Positions 32,042 through 39,817 of a DNA stretch of 64,000 bases are shown here, piece after piece; position 1 is the first letter of the stretch; each line of letters begins with the position of its first letter. The position numbers were made by a program, and so were the translations under genes. Origin of the DNA: Candidatus Dormiibacterota bacterium (GTDB taxonomy: Bacteria > Chloroflexota > Dormibacteria > Dormibacterales > Dormibacteraceae); NCBI GenBank assembly GCA_024280995.1, contig JAMXLM010000012.1, positions 1-64,000 of the forward strand, written 5' to 3'. The notes beneath the pieces are model-generated. The model had not been told where the DNA came from. It did not search any database and saw only the letters and a list, made by a program, of their open reading frames with translations.

Positions 32042-33079
32042 TCACCTGGCGGGGAGCTGGATCCGGCCGAGCCGGTCGTCGTTGTACTCCGTGAACCACG
32101 CACGTCTGTCGGTCGTGATCGCGAGGTGGTCGGGCCAGCTTCCAGTCTGAAAGTCCTGCTCCAGCGCCGAGCCCCGCACGCTGGCGAGGCGGTCCGCGCC
32201 GCTCTCGGTCACCCAGATGACACCGGACGGGCCGAGCGCCAGACCTTGCGGCTTGGCGCCAGAAGGCGCGGTCCAGGACGTTTGCGTGCGGTCCGTCGCA
32301 ACCCGAATGAGGCGGTCGCCACCGAAGTCGGCGACCCACACCGCGCCGTCGGCAGTCTCGAGCAGCCCGATTGCGCTTCCCGAGCTGGAGATCGGAATTC
32401 GCTCGATCGCACCCTGCGCGGAGACGTGTCCGAGGAATTGACCGCCCATCACCGAGAACCAGGCGCCGCCTCCGGGATCCGCGATCACCTCGACGCCTTG
32501 CACTCCGTTCTGGCCGATGGCGTATTCGGTGAACTTGCCGTCGACCAGATGCGCGATCGCACCACCCGCGGATTCGCTCACCCACACTGAGCCGTCCTGG
32601 GCCACGGATGTGGCCGCCGGCTGGTGGTTGCTCCCAGGGAGGAAGCACTCCTCGTCGCCGGCGGCGTTGGCTGCCAGCGCGACGACCGCGTCCCGCGACT
32701 GCTCTGGAACCCAGACGGTGCCGTCCGGCGCCTGTGAGAGCTGAAATCCAAGGCCGCTCGTTTGAAGCTGGTAGACGGTCGCGTCTCCGGTGGGCATGAC
32801 GTGAAGCACGGTGTCGAGGCCGCTGCCCAGGACCCAGACCGATGCCCCGTCGTTGTCGCGCACGATCCCGACCGGCGACGTGTTGGAGGGGAGCTTGAAT
32901 CCGGCCGTTGGCTTGTCCGTCGGGTCGAGCTTCATCTGCTGCGACGGCACGGTGATGGACTTGCAGCCCTGACGCGACAGGGGCGATGTCGCCGCCGTGG
33001 GCGTGGCGCTCGACCCGCAGGCTGCCTGCGCGAGGAGTGCGATCATCAGCAGTCCCCTGAGATGAACGAGCTTCGACAT
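32042..33079 (-). CDS. Lipoprotein with streptogramin-lyase-like (Vgb) beta-propeller
   Basis: A 345-residue lipoprotein. The signal is MSKLVHLRGLLMIALLAQAAC with lipobox AQAAC (the signal runs residues 1-21). Six to seven repeats of about 40-45 residues follow, each with a DGxVWVxE/D motif (APDGTVWVPE, AQDGSVWVSE, TADGAVWVADFGG, GPSGVIWVTESG, TDRRAWFTEYN). This is the virginiamycin B lyase/NHL propeller pattern. Without the catalytic histidine region it is probably a surface binding protein rather than an antibiotic lyase. Its 5' end overlaps that of the divergent YqeY gene by 18 bp. Confidence 0.82.
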   Translation of the reverse strand: MSKLVHLRGLLMIALLAQAACGSSATPTAATSPLSRQGCKSITVPSQQMKLDPTDKPTAGFKLPSNTSPVGIVRDNDGASVWVLGSGLDTVLHVMPTGDATVYQLQTSGLGFQLSQAPDGTVWVPEQSRDAVVALAANAAGDEECFLPGSNHQPAATSVAQDGSVWVSESAGGAIAHLVDGKFTEYAIGQNGVQGVEVIADPGGGAWFSVMGGQFLGHVSAQGAIERIPISSSGSAIGLLETADGAVWVADFGGDRLIRVATDRTQTSWTAPSGAKPQGLALGPSGVIWVTESGADRLASVRGSALEQDFQTGSWPDHLAITTDRRAWFTEYNDDRLGRIQLPAR

Positions 33080-33394
33080 CAAATCTCCGCGGCCTTGACC
33101 GCAGCGCTCCGCGCACGAGACGCCATCGCCGTTTCCGTCCTCCGGTCTACGCTGGGCGCGATCGACAACGCCACTGCAATCCCTGGCCCCGACCGGTATC
33201 GACCCCGGCTGGGCGTCGGCGCGGGCGAGGCCGAGAGGCGCGAACTGTCCGTCCAAGACATCCGGGCAATTGTGCGCTCCGAGATCGCGGATCGAAATTC
33301 CGCGGCGGCAGAGCTCCAGAGGCTGGGGCGAGTCGCCGATGCGGAACGGCTGCGCGCGGAAGTGGCGATCCTCGAGCCGTTTGCCGGCTCCTAG
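33062..33394 (+). CDS. GatB/YqeY domain-containing protein (short)
   Basis: A 110-residue helical protein. LRHQISAALTAALRARD, AVSVLRSTLGAIDNA and IRAIVRSEIADRNSAA match the YqeY domain, which resembles the tail of amidotransferase GatB. Family members usually have about 145-150 residues; this one stops early in the C-terminal helical bundle. The role of free YqeY proteins is unclear. ATG 33062 is the only in-frame start that keeps the first helix. It overlaps head-to-head with the Vgb-like lipoprotein gene. Confidence 0.75.
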   Translation: MNELRHQISAALTAALRARDAIAVSVLRSTLGAIDNATAIPGPDRYRPRLGVGAGEAERRELSVQDIRAIVRSEIADRNSAAAELQRLGRVADAERLRAEVAILEPFAGS

Positions 33395-33461
33395 ATTGTC
33401 GAATTCGCCTGCCGCCGTTCGTCGTCTGGGTGAAGTCAAAACTCCTGGAGGTCCAAATCTG

Positions 33462-33803
33462 ATGAGCAGCGAAGTAGTCCACGTCGAGGTCACCGGCAAG
33501 AATGGAGAGGCGCTTCAGCGCTTCTATTCGGAAGCGTTCGGCTGGAAGCTCGACACCAACAACCCCGGCGGATACGGGATGCTGCGCCAGGACGGGCAGA
33601 AGATCACCGGCGGTATCGGCGGGGCGCAGCAGGGGTCGCAGGGCGGCGTGACGTTCTACGTCCACACCGACGACCCGAAGGCGACGCTGGCCAGGATCGA
33701 GAAGCTCGGCGGAAAGGTGCTGATGCCACTGACGCAGGTCGCGCCCGAGACCACCATCGCCCTGTTCGCGGACCCGGAGGGGCACGTCGTCGGCTTGATG
33801 TAA
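33462..33803 (+). CDS. VOC (glyoxalase/bleomycin-resistance) family protein
   Basis: A 113-residue vicinal-oxygen-chelate protein, a single betaalphabetabetabeta pair. HVEVTGKNGEALQRFYSEAF and WKLDTNN at the start and LFADPEGHVVGLM at the end are typical of the small VOC proteins that bind metal or form dimers. The substrate is unknown. ATG 33462 has a good GGAGG site at 33447-33451. A strong intrinsic terminator follows at 33816-33853. Confidence 0.88.
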   Translation: MSSEVVHVEVTGKNGEALQRFYSEAFGWKLDTNNPGGYGMLRQDGQKITGGIGGAQQGSQGGVTFYVHTDDPKATLARIEKLGGKVLMPLTQVAPETTIALFADPEGHVVGLM

Positions 33804-33815
33804 GCCGTAAACGCG

Positions 33816-33853
33816 GGCGAGAGGAGCTCGGTGATGCTCCTCTCGCCGGTTTT
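33816..33853 (+). terminator. Rho-independent terminator
   Basis: A perfect 12-bp stem (GGCGAGAGGAGC at 33816-33827, GCTCCTCTCGCC at 33836-33847) with an 8-base loop is followed by GGTTTTGTT. It ends rightward transcription of the VOC gene. The convergent gene stops at 33857, so the hairpin may serve both. Confidence 0.85.
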
Positions 33854-33856
33854 GTT

Positions 33857-34681
33857 CTAGCGGTCCAGCTCGGTGCGCACGTACTCGAGGAACTGGCCTC
33901 GCGGGCCCTCACTGTGAAACGTCTGGAAGGAGAACAGCTGCGCATCGGCCAGGAACTCGGATTTGGCCGCGTCCAGCTTTTGGCCGAGGCTCCGCTCCTG
34001 TGAAGCGAGCTTCTCGGCCTTGCGCCGCAACCGACGCGCCTGACCCTCGGCGACGGAGACCGGCCGCGACCTCGTGAAGCTCAGCACGAGCACGCCGAGC
34101 CACACCATCATCGTCGTGAAGACCGTCAGCGCCACAGCCTCGAGCACGGCCGCCAGAGGATCGCCAGCGGTGACCCACAGGAACCAGAAGCGGAGCGCGC
34201 CGATGGAGGCGAGCCCGACGGCGATCGCCGTGATGGCGGCGGCCCGAGGCCAGCCGCTCTTGTAGTGCACGACCGCCCACATGCCGGCCGCCAGGGCGCC
34301 GATGATGACCGCGGTGATGCCCCACGTGGGACCCGGGCTCAGGCCGAACGTTTGGGCGGCTAGGTTGGCCGGAAGCGCGTCGAGCGCGACAAACAATGTC
34401 GCCAGGAAAAGGCCGACTGGAAAGCTGAGGCGGTGGTGCCGATGTTCGTCGTTCGCCCGCGCCCTTCGGCCCGCCTCGAGCTCGGCTTCGGCCGCCCTCG
34501 CGACGAGCATCTCGCGCTCCCTTGCCATCGAGGCAAGCTTCTGCGCGTCGGCCTTCAGGTCCTGGAAGTCGCGCGCGATGCGGGTCTTGGCAAGGAAGTC
34601 GCGCATCGTCGCGATGTAGCCGTCGCCGTTGGGACTCGGCTCATGCTGCGGCGGCGCTCCAATTCGTTCGATCGACTGCAT
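33857..34681 (-). CDS. Four-helix membrane protein with flanking coiled coils
   Basis: A 274-residue protein. The N-terminal part (about 25-80) is a charged coiled coil (DFQDLKADAQKLASMARERE). Four membrane helices span about 88-200. A second coiled coil (about 205-245, RRLRRKAEKLASQERSL) precedes a short C-terminal domain. AGGAGG lies just before ATG 34681. It starts 9 bp after the LysM lipoprotein gene and is probably cotranscribed with it. I do not recognise a family. The arrangement suggests an inner-membrane scaffold facing the cytoplasm. Confidence 0.7.
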   Translation of the reverse strand: MQSIERIGAPPQHEPSPNGDGYIATMRDFLAKTRIARDFQDLKADAQKLASMAREREMLVARAAEAELEAGRRARANDEHRHHRLSFPVGLFLATLFVALDALPANLAAQTFGLSPGPTWGITAVIIGALAAGMWAVVHYKSGWPRAAAITAIAVGLASIGALRFWFLWVTAGDPLAAVLEAVALTVFTTMMVWLGVLVLSFTRSRPVSVAEGQARRLRRKAEKLASQERSLGQKLDAAKSEFLADAQLFSFQTFHSEGPRGQFLEYVRTELDR

Positions 34682-34690
34682 TGCTCCCTC

Positions 34691-35659
34691 CTAGTGGTTG
34701 ATGACCTGCGCGAGCTGCAGCCGCGTCAGCGCCGGGTCGAGCGCCCTGACGGACGCGGCACCGGCGGTCGTGGCGGCCGAGCTCCAGGCTGCGGCGGCAT
34801 TGCTGTCAGAGAGGTTGGCGATCACGAGATTCACGTTCGCGAGGCTGCGAGGCGCGAGCGTCTGCGGCACGTTCTCGCCGCCACCGAGAAGCACGAGCAT
34901 GCGTCGACCGTCGAGCCCGTTCAGCGTCGTCAGGCCCGCTACGAGCGATGCCGACATGATCTGTGTGTCGGGCGTATGCGCACCGGAGACGGGTGCGGCC
35001 GCCTTGTTCGCCAGCTGGTCGACGACGGACTGCTGCCACGGCGCCAGCTGTCGAGCCGCGTCTGCCTGCCACGCGGCGATTCGAGCGTCGTTGGTCGCCT
35101 TGTCCGACTCGACCGTGTGCCGGTATTGCGCGCGCTGATAGTCCGTCGGGTTGTCCGGCGCCGGCGGAATGCGGATCAGCTGCGGCACCGGAGGTCCTGC
35201 CGGCCCCCGGGACACCAGGAGCAGTGAGCCCTGCGTCGCTCCGTCCGGGATCGTCACGCGCTCGTCGGGATGGATCAGCTTCCAGTTCCGTCCGGACAGC
35301 GGGCCGAGCTGCGGGTTCGCGGCTTCGAGCGCTGCCAGAGACATGCCATGAGCAGAGGCGATCGAGCTGAGGTTGTCGCCCGGACGCACCACGTATGACT
35401 GTCCGTAGGAGGGCTGCAGGACCATCACGACGAGCGCCTCGCCCGGGCTCGCGCCGGTGCGGATCACGTCCTGGAGCTGAGGCAGCTCCACTGCCATCCG
35501 GCCAGGAGACGGATCGACGAGCACCACGAGCGCGAGCGGAGGCGGTGGCTTGTACGTGACCGTGTTGGCGAGCGGGGTCGGACCGCATCCGATGATGAGA
35601 AGTGCGACCGCGGCCGCGAGGCCGAGCCGGCGCGAGCAGAAACGCACTGCGGAATCCAT
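34691..35659 (-). CDS. Lipoprotein with LysM domain set inside a VWA-like fold
   Basis: A 322-residue lipoprotein with lipobox LLIIGC near residue 25. Residues about 40-85 read like the first half of a von Willebrand A domain (ALVVLVDPSPGRM, then SPGEALVVMVLQ), with a degenerate metal site DPSPG. A LysM module follows (about 90-140, SYVVRPGDNLSSIASAHGMS). A helical Ala/Gln-rich segment comes next, then VWA-like strands (GLDGRRMLVLLGGGEN, NLVIANLSDS). LysM binds peptidoglycan. The 98-bp gap upstream separates it from the DUF3048 gene, so it may have its own promoter. Confidence 0.75.
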   Translation of the reverse strand: MDSAVRFCSRRLGLAAAVALLIIGCGPTPLANTVTYKPPPPLALVVLVDPSPGRMAVELPQLQDVIRTGASPGEALVVMVLQPSYGQSYVVRPGDNLSSIASAHGMSLAALEAANPQLGPLSGRNWKLIHPDERVTIPDGATQGSLLLVSRGPAGPPVPQLIRIPPAPDNPTDYQRAQYRHTVESDKATNDARIAAWQADAARQLAPWQQSVVDQLANKAAAPVSGAHTPDTQIMSASLVAGLTTLNGLDGRRMLVLLGGGENVPQTLAPRSLANVNLVIANLSDSNAAAAWSSAATTAGAASVRALDPALTRLQLAQVINH

Positions 35660-35757
35660 GCCTTCGTGGCTTTGCGGCTCTTAACCCCCGGACCGCTCTA
35701 CCGAAGCATCAACGCGCCGTCGAAACCGCCTACGCGATGCTGAGAATTTCCTTGGCT
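35660..35757. promoter_or_regulatory. Short gap upstream of the LysM lipoprotein gene
   Basis: A 98-bp gap between two leftward genes. It is less GC-rich than its neighbours near 35740-35757. No clear promoter motif is visible; a promoter for the two-gene LysM/membrane-protein unit is likely. Confidence 0.3.
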
Positions 35758-37347
35758 TTACTGCGTGACGTCGATCCAGACCAGGCCTGGCGGCAAAGTC
35801 AGCGCCTGCCCGTTGCTCAAGGTGAAGACCAACGGCTGATGCGAGTCGACCGACTTCCACGTCCCGGTGTAGGCGAGGCCTTTGTAGTACACGTTGATCG
35901 CGCCGTTCGAGTCGAGGTCGAAGTCGTGGATGTGCGCGCCGTGCCCATCGCCGACGTTGAGCAGCTGCTCTTGAGTGTGGAGAACGATGAGCATCTCGAT
36001 CCGCAGCGGTGCCTTCAGGCTCACGTCGCTGTAGGTGTGACCGGCCTCGGTTTTCAGATACGTGCCGGTCGCCGCGTCGTAGGCGTACGTCGAGTAGTGC
36101 TCGGTGACGCTGACCGAGGTGGCGGGGGACCCACCGCTCAGGTCAGGCCGCGTCTTCGTGATCGTGAACGAGCCGATCCCGAACAGGTTCTCAGCTGCGG
36201 CGACGCGGTCGCCGTTGATCATCAGGTTGTCAGGCGCCACCCGCGCGCCGGTGCGGAACTGGTAGCCGACCGTGTCGAAGAACTGCGGCGTCGGATCTGA
36301 CGCCTCTCGCGCACGCGTCGCCGCCGACTCACCGGACTGGAAGAGCAGACCGCGATAGTGGCGACCCAGCTTCAGCGAGATGAAGCGCGCCGAGCGCATC
36401 GGGCCGATCAGGTCTGGTGCGTACTGGTAGACGGCGGTCAGGCGGGTGATGCCGCCCTCGGCCAGGTACTCGAATACGATGCTCGCCGCCTGCAGCCCGT
36501 TCTGATCGACCGCGAACTCGTCGTTCGGGATCTGGATCAGAGCCGGATAGCGCAGCCCGACGACGTGCTCGCGGTCGTGCCAGTAGATGCCGGTTTTCAC
36601 ACTGAAGTTCGACGCCACCGCGTGCCCGGTCTGGTCGCGACCTCCGGGCGCGATCTGGACAGTGAGCGGACCCGATGGAAGGCCGGCGGTCGAGAAGGTC
36701 GCGCTGCGGCCGTCGCCCGCCCAGGTCAGGGCTGCCGGTTGCCCGCCGACGGTCGCCTTGATCGTCGACGGCTGCATCGCGTCGTTGAACACGACCCTCA
36801 ACGTCGACGACGGGTCGATCTCCATGCCGTCTTTCAACTGCGAGCCGTCCGGTGCGGTCAGGCCGATGACGCGCGGGACGATGATCGTCGTGAAGCTCCA
36901 GTGACCACCGCCGATCCGGTGATGGCTCGTGTCGACGACCGCCTGAAGCGCGACCGTGTACGTGGTCAGCTCGGCGAGCGGTTTGCTCGGCGTCCACGCG
37001 TACTCCGTTTGGCCGGTCACCGAGTACAGCTCGCCGTCGGTCGCGGGCGAGACGGAGAACGCGGCCTTGACCGCGTCAGGCGACACGGACCGCGAGAACG
37101 TGAGCACGAAGCTGCCGTCCGTCGGCACGTCCTTCTGGCCGGTCTTGATGTTGGTAGTGACCGTCGTCGGCAGCGTGCTCTGGTACCAGAGAAACGCGCC
37201 CGCGCCGATGAGCAAGACGAGAACCACCATCCCTACGGCCGCCCAGACGTGGCGATCGATTCCTCGGCGGCGACGCGCTGGACGCCTTTGAGGAATAGGC
37301 CCTAGTGATGTGGGCTCGAGCGAAGGCGGCGACGTGGAGATCGACAA
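35758..37347 (-). CDS. DUF3048 (YerB-like) membrane-anchored protein with Ig-like domains
   Basis: A 529-residue protein. A basic N-terminus and one membrane helix (about 33-53, VWAAVGMVVLVLLIGAGAF) anchor it outside the cell. Residues about 65-250 contain two bacterial Ig-like (Big_5) modules, with FVLTFSRSVSPDAVKAAF and LRVVFNDAMQPSTIKA. Residues about 265-529 are DUF3048 (ALIQIPNDEF, IVFEYLAEGGITRLTAVY, IGPMRSARFISL, DNLMIN). YerB-family proteins are Gram-positive-type envelope lipoproteins of unknown activity. Start TTG 37347 lies 13 bp after the DUF971 gene. Confidence 0.87.
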   Translation of the reverse strand: MSISTSPPSLEPTSLGPIPQRRPARRRRGIDRHVWAAVGMVVLVLLIGAGAFLWYQSTLPTTVTTNIKTGQKDVPTDGSFVLTFSRSVSPDAVKAAFSVSPATDGELYSVTGQTEYAWTPSKPLAELTTYTVALQAVVDTSHHRIGGGHWSFTTIIVPRVIGLTAPDGSQLKDGMEIDPSSTLRVVFNDAMQPSTIKATVGGQPAALTWAGDGRSATFSTAGLPSGPLTVQIAPGGRDQTGHAVASNFSVKTGIYWHDREHVVGLRYPALIQIPNDEFAVDQNGLQAASIVFEYLAEGGITRLTAVYQYAPDLIGPMRSARFISLKLGRHYRGLLFQSGESAATRAREASDPTPQFFDTVGYQFRTGARVAPDNLMINGDRVAAAENLFGIGSFTITKTRPDLSGGSPATSVSVTEHYSTYAYDAATGTYLKTEAGHTYSDVSLKAPLRIEMLIVLHTQEQLLNVGDGHGAHIHDFDLDSNGAINVYYKGLAYTGTWKSVDSHQPLVFTLSNGQALTLPPGLVWIDVTQ

Positions 37348-37360
37348 CGGGCCGCGCGAA

Positions 37361-37618
37361 TTATTGCATCAAGCGCCGCAGCATTGAAAAGCTGTACAGG
37401 CCGGTGGCGTGGCCGCTTTCGAACGCAATCTGCAGCGCGTACTGACCGATGAGCGTCACGTCTTTGACGCGCAGCTCTTCATCGCTCAGCGTTTTGACGC
37501 GCGACAGACGACCCGGTGAACCACCCTCGCCGCGACATTCTGCGCACGGGCACGCCCACCGCAGCTGCTTGCCGGTGTACGCCGTGCGCGTGCCGTCCTC
37601 CCACGTGATCTCCATCAC
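37361..37618 (-). CDS. DUF971 domain protein (truncated start or read-through from Mrp)
   Basis: An 85-residue DUF971 (gamma-butyrobetaine-hydroxylase N-terminal-like) domain: MEITWEDGTRTAY, LRWACPCAECRGEGG, VKDVTLIGQYALQIAF, YSFSMLRRL. DUF971 often accompanies or is fused to Mrp/ApbC-type iron-sulfur carriers, as in plant HCF101. The first in-frame start is GTG 37618, but the family's first strand (FPTNVDVDRERQ) is encoded upstream. It is in the same frame as the Mrp gene, with a single TGA between them and no start codon there. The protein therefore either lacks that strand or is made by read-through. Confidence 0.75.
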   Translation of the reverse strand: MMEITWEDGTRTAYTGKQLRWACPCAECRGEGGSPGRLSRVKTLSDEELRVKDVTLIGQYALQIAFESGHATGLYSFSMLRRLMQ

Positions 37619-37684
37619 CTGGCGCTCGCGGTCGACGTCGACGTTGGTGGGAAACGGGTCGGGGTCTTGCGTGTCGCCGACCTC

Positions 37685-38764
37685 TCAGTGGACGTTGATG
37701 ACCGGGAGCTGGCGGTACGACTGGATCGACGTGCGCGCGGCGACCTGTGACGCGATCTCGACAAAGGCTTTCGCGCCCGCCGACTCCGGACGGGAGATCA
37801 CGACCGGTGTTCCGGAGTCAGCGTCTTCGCGGATCGTCTCCTCGAGTGGGATCGCGCCGAGGAAGGGAACACCGAATCTCTTCGCCGCCGACTCGGCGCC
37901 ACCGTGGCTGAAGATCTCATGGCGGTGGCCGCAGCTCGGGCACACGTACCAGCTCATGTTCTCGATGAGCCCGAGCGGAGTGACGTTGAGGCGGCGGAAC
38001 ATCTGGAGCGCCTTCATCGCGATATCGGTGGCGACGTCCTGAGGCGTGCACACGATGGCGACGCCGGTCAGTGGCACGGCCTGCGCCAACGTCAGCGACG
38101 CGTCGCCGGTGCCCGGGGGAAGATCGATCACGAGGTAGTCGAGGCGGCCCCAGTCGACCTGGATCATCATCGCCTCGATCGCCTTGCCGACCATCGGCCC
38201 GCGGTAGATGGTCGGCTCGCTGCCAGGGTTGAGGTGGCCGAACGACATGAGCTTCATGCCGTGGGCCTCGATGGGCAGCAGGTGGCCGTTCGACTGCTGC
38301 GGGGTCGTGAGCGAGCCGGTCATCACCGGCACGGACGGGCCGTAGATGTCAGCGTCCAGAAGTCCGACCGAGGCTCCGCTCAGGCGCAGCGCAGCCGCGA
38401 GGTTGACCGCGACCGTCGACTTGCCGACGCCGCCCTTGCCGGAGGCGACGGCGATCGTCTGCTTCACCCTGGGCAGGATCTCGGAAGGCTTCGGCCGCAT
38501 GAACGCGGGGCGGACGTTGGCCGACATCCGGACGTCGACGCCTGTGACGCCTGCCAGCTGCCCGACCGCGTCTTCGGCTTGCGACTTGAAGCGGTCGCGG
38601 ACCGGGCACGCCGGAGTGGTGAGCTCAAAGGTGAAGCTGACCCTGCCTTCGGAGCTGACGTCCAGCTCCTTGATCATGCCCAGGCTGACGACGTCCCGGC
38701 CGAGGTCTGGGTCTCTGATCGTCGCCAGTGCCTCGAGCACCTGATGCGTGGTTGGCGCGTCCAT
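37685..38764 (-). CDS. mrp: Mrp/NBP35 (ApbC) family iron-sulfur cluster carrier ATPase
   Basis: A 359-residue P-loop ATPase that assembles and delivers Fe-S clusters in the cytoplasm. The N-terminal MIP18/DUF59 domain (about 5-80) has ATIRDPDLGRDVVSLG and LTTPACPVRD. The ATPase domain has the deviant Walker A VASGKGGVGKST, LLDADIYGPSVP, LPPGTGDASLT, and the cluster-binding CPSCG (CxxC) near residue 275. ATG 38764 is 42 bp from the divergent nicotinate phosphoribosyltransferase start. The TGA stop (37687-37685) is in frame with the DUF971 coding sequence. Confidence 0.95.
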   Translation of the reverse strand: MDAPTTHQVLEALATIRDPDLGRDVVSLGMIKELDVSSEGRVSFTFELTTPACPVRDRFKSQAEDAVGQLAGVTGVDVRMSANVRPAFMRPKPSEILPRVKQTIAVASGKGGVGKSTVAVNLAAALRLSGASVGLLDADIYGPSVPVMTGSLTTPQQSNGHLLPIEAHGMKLMSFGHLNPGSEPTIYRGPMVGKAIEAMMIQVDWGRLDYLVIDLPPGTGDASLTLAQAVPLTGVAIVCTPQDVATDIAMKALQMFRRLNVTPLGLIENMSWYVCPSCGHRHEIFSHGGAESAAKRFGVPFLGAIPLEETIREDADSGTPVVISRPESAGAKAFVEIASQVAARTSIQSYRQLPVINVH

Positions 38765-38806
38765 CCGGCTCCGGATGTTACCGAGGCTGCTAAGTTCAAT
38801 GCCGCG
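38765..38806. promoter_or_regulatory. Short divergent region (mrp / nicotinate phosphoribosyltransferase)
   Basis: Only 42 bp separate the two divergent start codons, so the promoters of the two operons must overlap each other or the opposite gene. No perfect consensus pair is visible. Confidence 0.35.
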
Positions 38807-39817
38807 ATGAAGCAGGCGACGGCGACCAGCGCTTCGGCGGAGCTGATCGAGTACTACGGCGGCCCTGCCTCCGACGTCTACTTCCAGCGCGCGCGGAAGA
38901 CCCTCGCTCACGCGCACGTCGACGCCGTCGTCGCCATGGACTTCTTCTCCAGCAAGGCCGGGACCCTCTGCGGCGTGGCGGAGGCGGTGCGCTTGCTGGG
39001 CGGAATCCTTCAAGACGGCGACGAGGCGTACGCGGTGCCCGAGGGCGCACCGATGGGCGTCAAGGAGACCGTGCTGCGCGTGCGCGCGCCCTACTCGCGG
39101 TTCGGCGTGTACGAGACGGCTCTGCTGGGCATGCTCTCGAGCTGCTCGGGCTGGGCGACCGCGGCGCACGAGATCGTCCAGGCCGCGAACGGCAAGCGTG
39201 TGATCAGCTTCGGCGCGCGCCATGTGCATCCGCTCGTGGCGCCGACGATGGAGTACTCGGCGGTCGTCGGTGGATGCGCAGGCTGCGCCACGCCGCTCGG
39301 CGCCCAGCTCGCCGGCCTGCAGGGGGCATCCGGCACGATGCCGCACGCGATGATCCTGTTGTTCGGCGACACGGTGAAAGCCGCGGTCGCCTTCGACGAG
39401 GCGATGGGCGAGGACGTGCTGCGGATCGTGCTCGTGGACACATTCAAAGACGAGGCCGAGGAGGCTCTGCGTGTCGCCGAGGCGCTCGGCAAGCGCCTAC
39501 GCGGGGTGCGCCTCGACACCCCAGGCGAGCGCGGCGGCGTGACCATCGACCTGGTGAAGGAGGTCCGAGCCCGGCTCGACCTGGCCGGCTTCGATCATGT
39601 CGGGATCTTCGTGTCCGGCGGCCTCGACGCGGCGCGGATCAGGGAGTTCGAGGCGGCGAAGGCGCCCATCCATTCGTACGGTGTCGGCATGGCGATCAGC
39701 TCTGCTCCGCCGATCTCGTTCACGGCCGACATCAAGGAGATCGACGGCAAGCCGAAGACCAAGCGCGGGCGCATTCCTGGCGCAGCGCCCAGCGAAAGGC
39801 TCGTCAGGGTCATCTGA
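38807..39817 (+). CDS. Nicotinate phosphoribosyltransferase family protein
   Basis: A 336-residue enzyme of the NAD salvage type, converting nicotinate and PRPP to nicotinate mononucleotide. Typical features are the SKAGTLCGVAEAVRLL segment, the histidine region SFGARHVHPLVAPTMEYSA (phosphoribosyl-acceptor histidine), LDTPGERGG for PRPP phosphate binding, and the barrel end IFVSGGLDAARI with YGVGMAIS. The length suits the shorter archaeal-like branch. ATG 38807 starts the protein; the uracil-DNA glycosylase frame begins at its stop. Confidence 0.88.
   Translation: MKQATATSASAELIEYYGGPASDVYFQRARKTLAHAHVDAVVAMDFFSSKAGTLCGVAEAVRLLGGILQDGDEAYAVPEGAPMGVKETVLRVRAPYSRFGVYETALLGMLSSCSGWATAAHEIVQAANGKRVISFGARHVHPLVAPTMEYSAVVGGCAGCATPLGAQLAGLQGASGTMPHAMILLFGDTVKAAVAFDEAMGEDVLRIVLVDTFKDEAEEALRVAEALGKRLRGVRLDTPGERGGVTIDLVKEVRARLDLAGFDHVGIFVSGGLDAARIREFEAAKAPIHSYGVGMAISSAPPISFTADIKEIDGKPKTKRGRIPGAAPSERLVRVI

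Noticed and set aside
35660-35757. Possible tRNA on the minus strand (GGTAGAGCGG resembles a D-arm).
   Set aside because: No T-arm GGTTCGA-like sequence, no matching acceptor stem and no CCA in register; only a chance partial match.
37685-37687. Selenocysteine insertion at the TGA between Mrp and DUF971.
   Set aside because: No selenocysteine-type catalytic context and no clear SECIS hairpin directly after the TGA; read-through or a split fusion explains the frame better.
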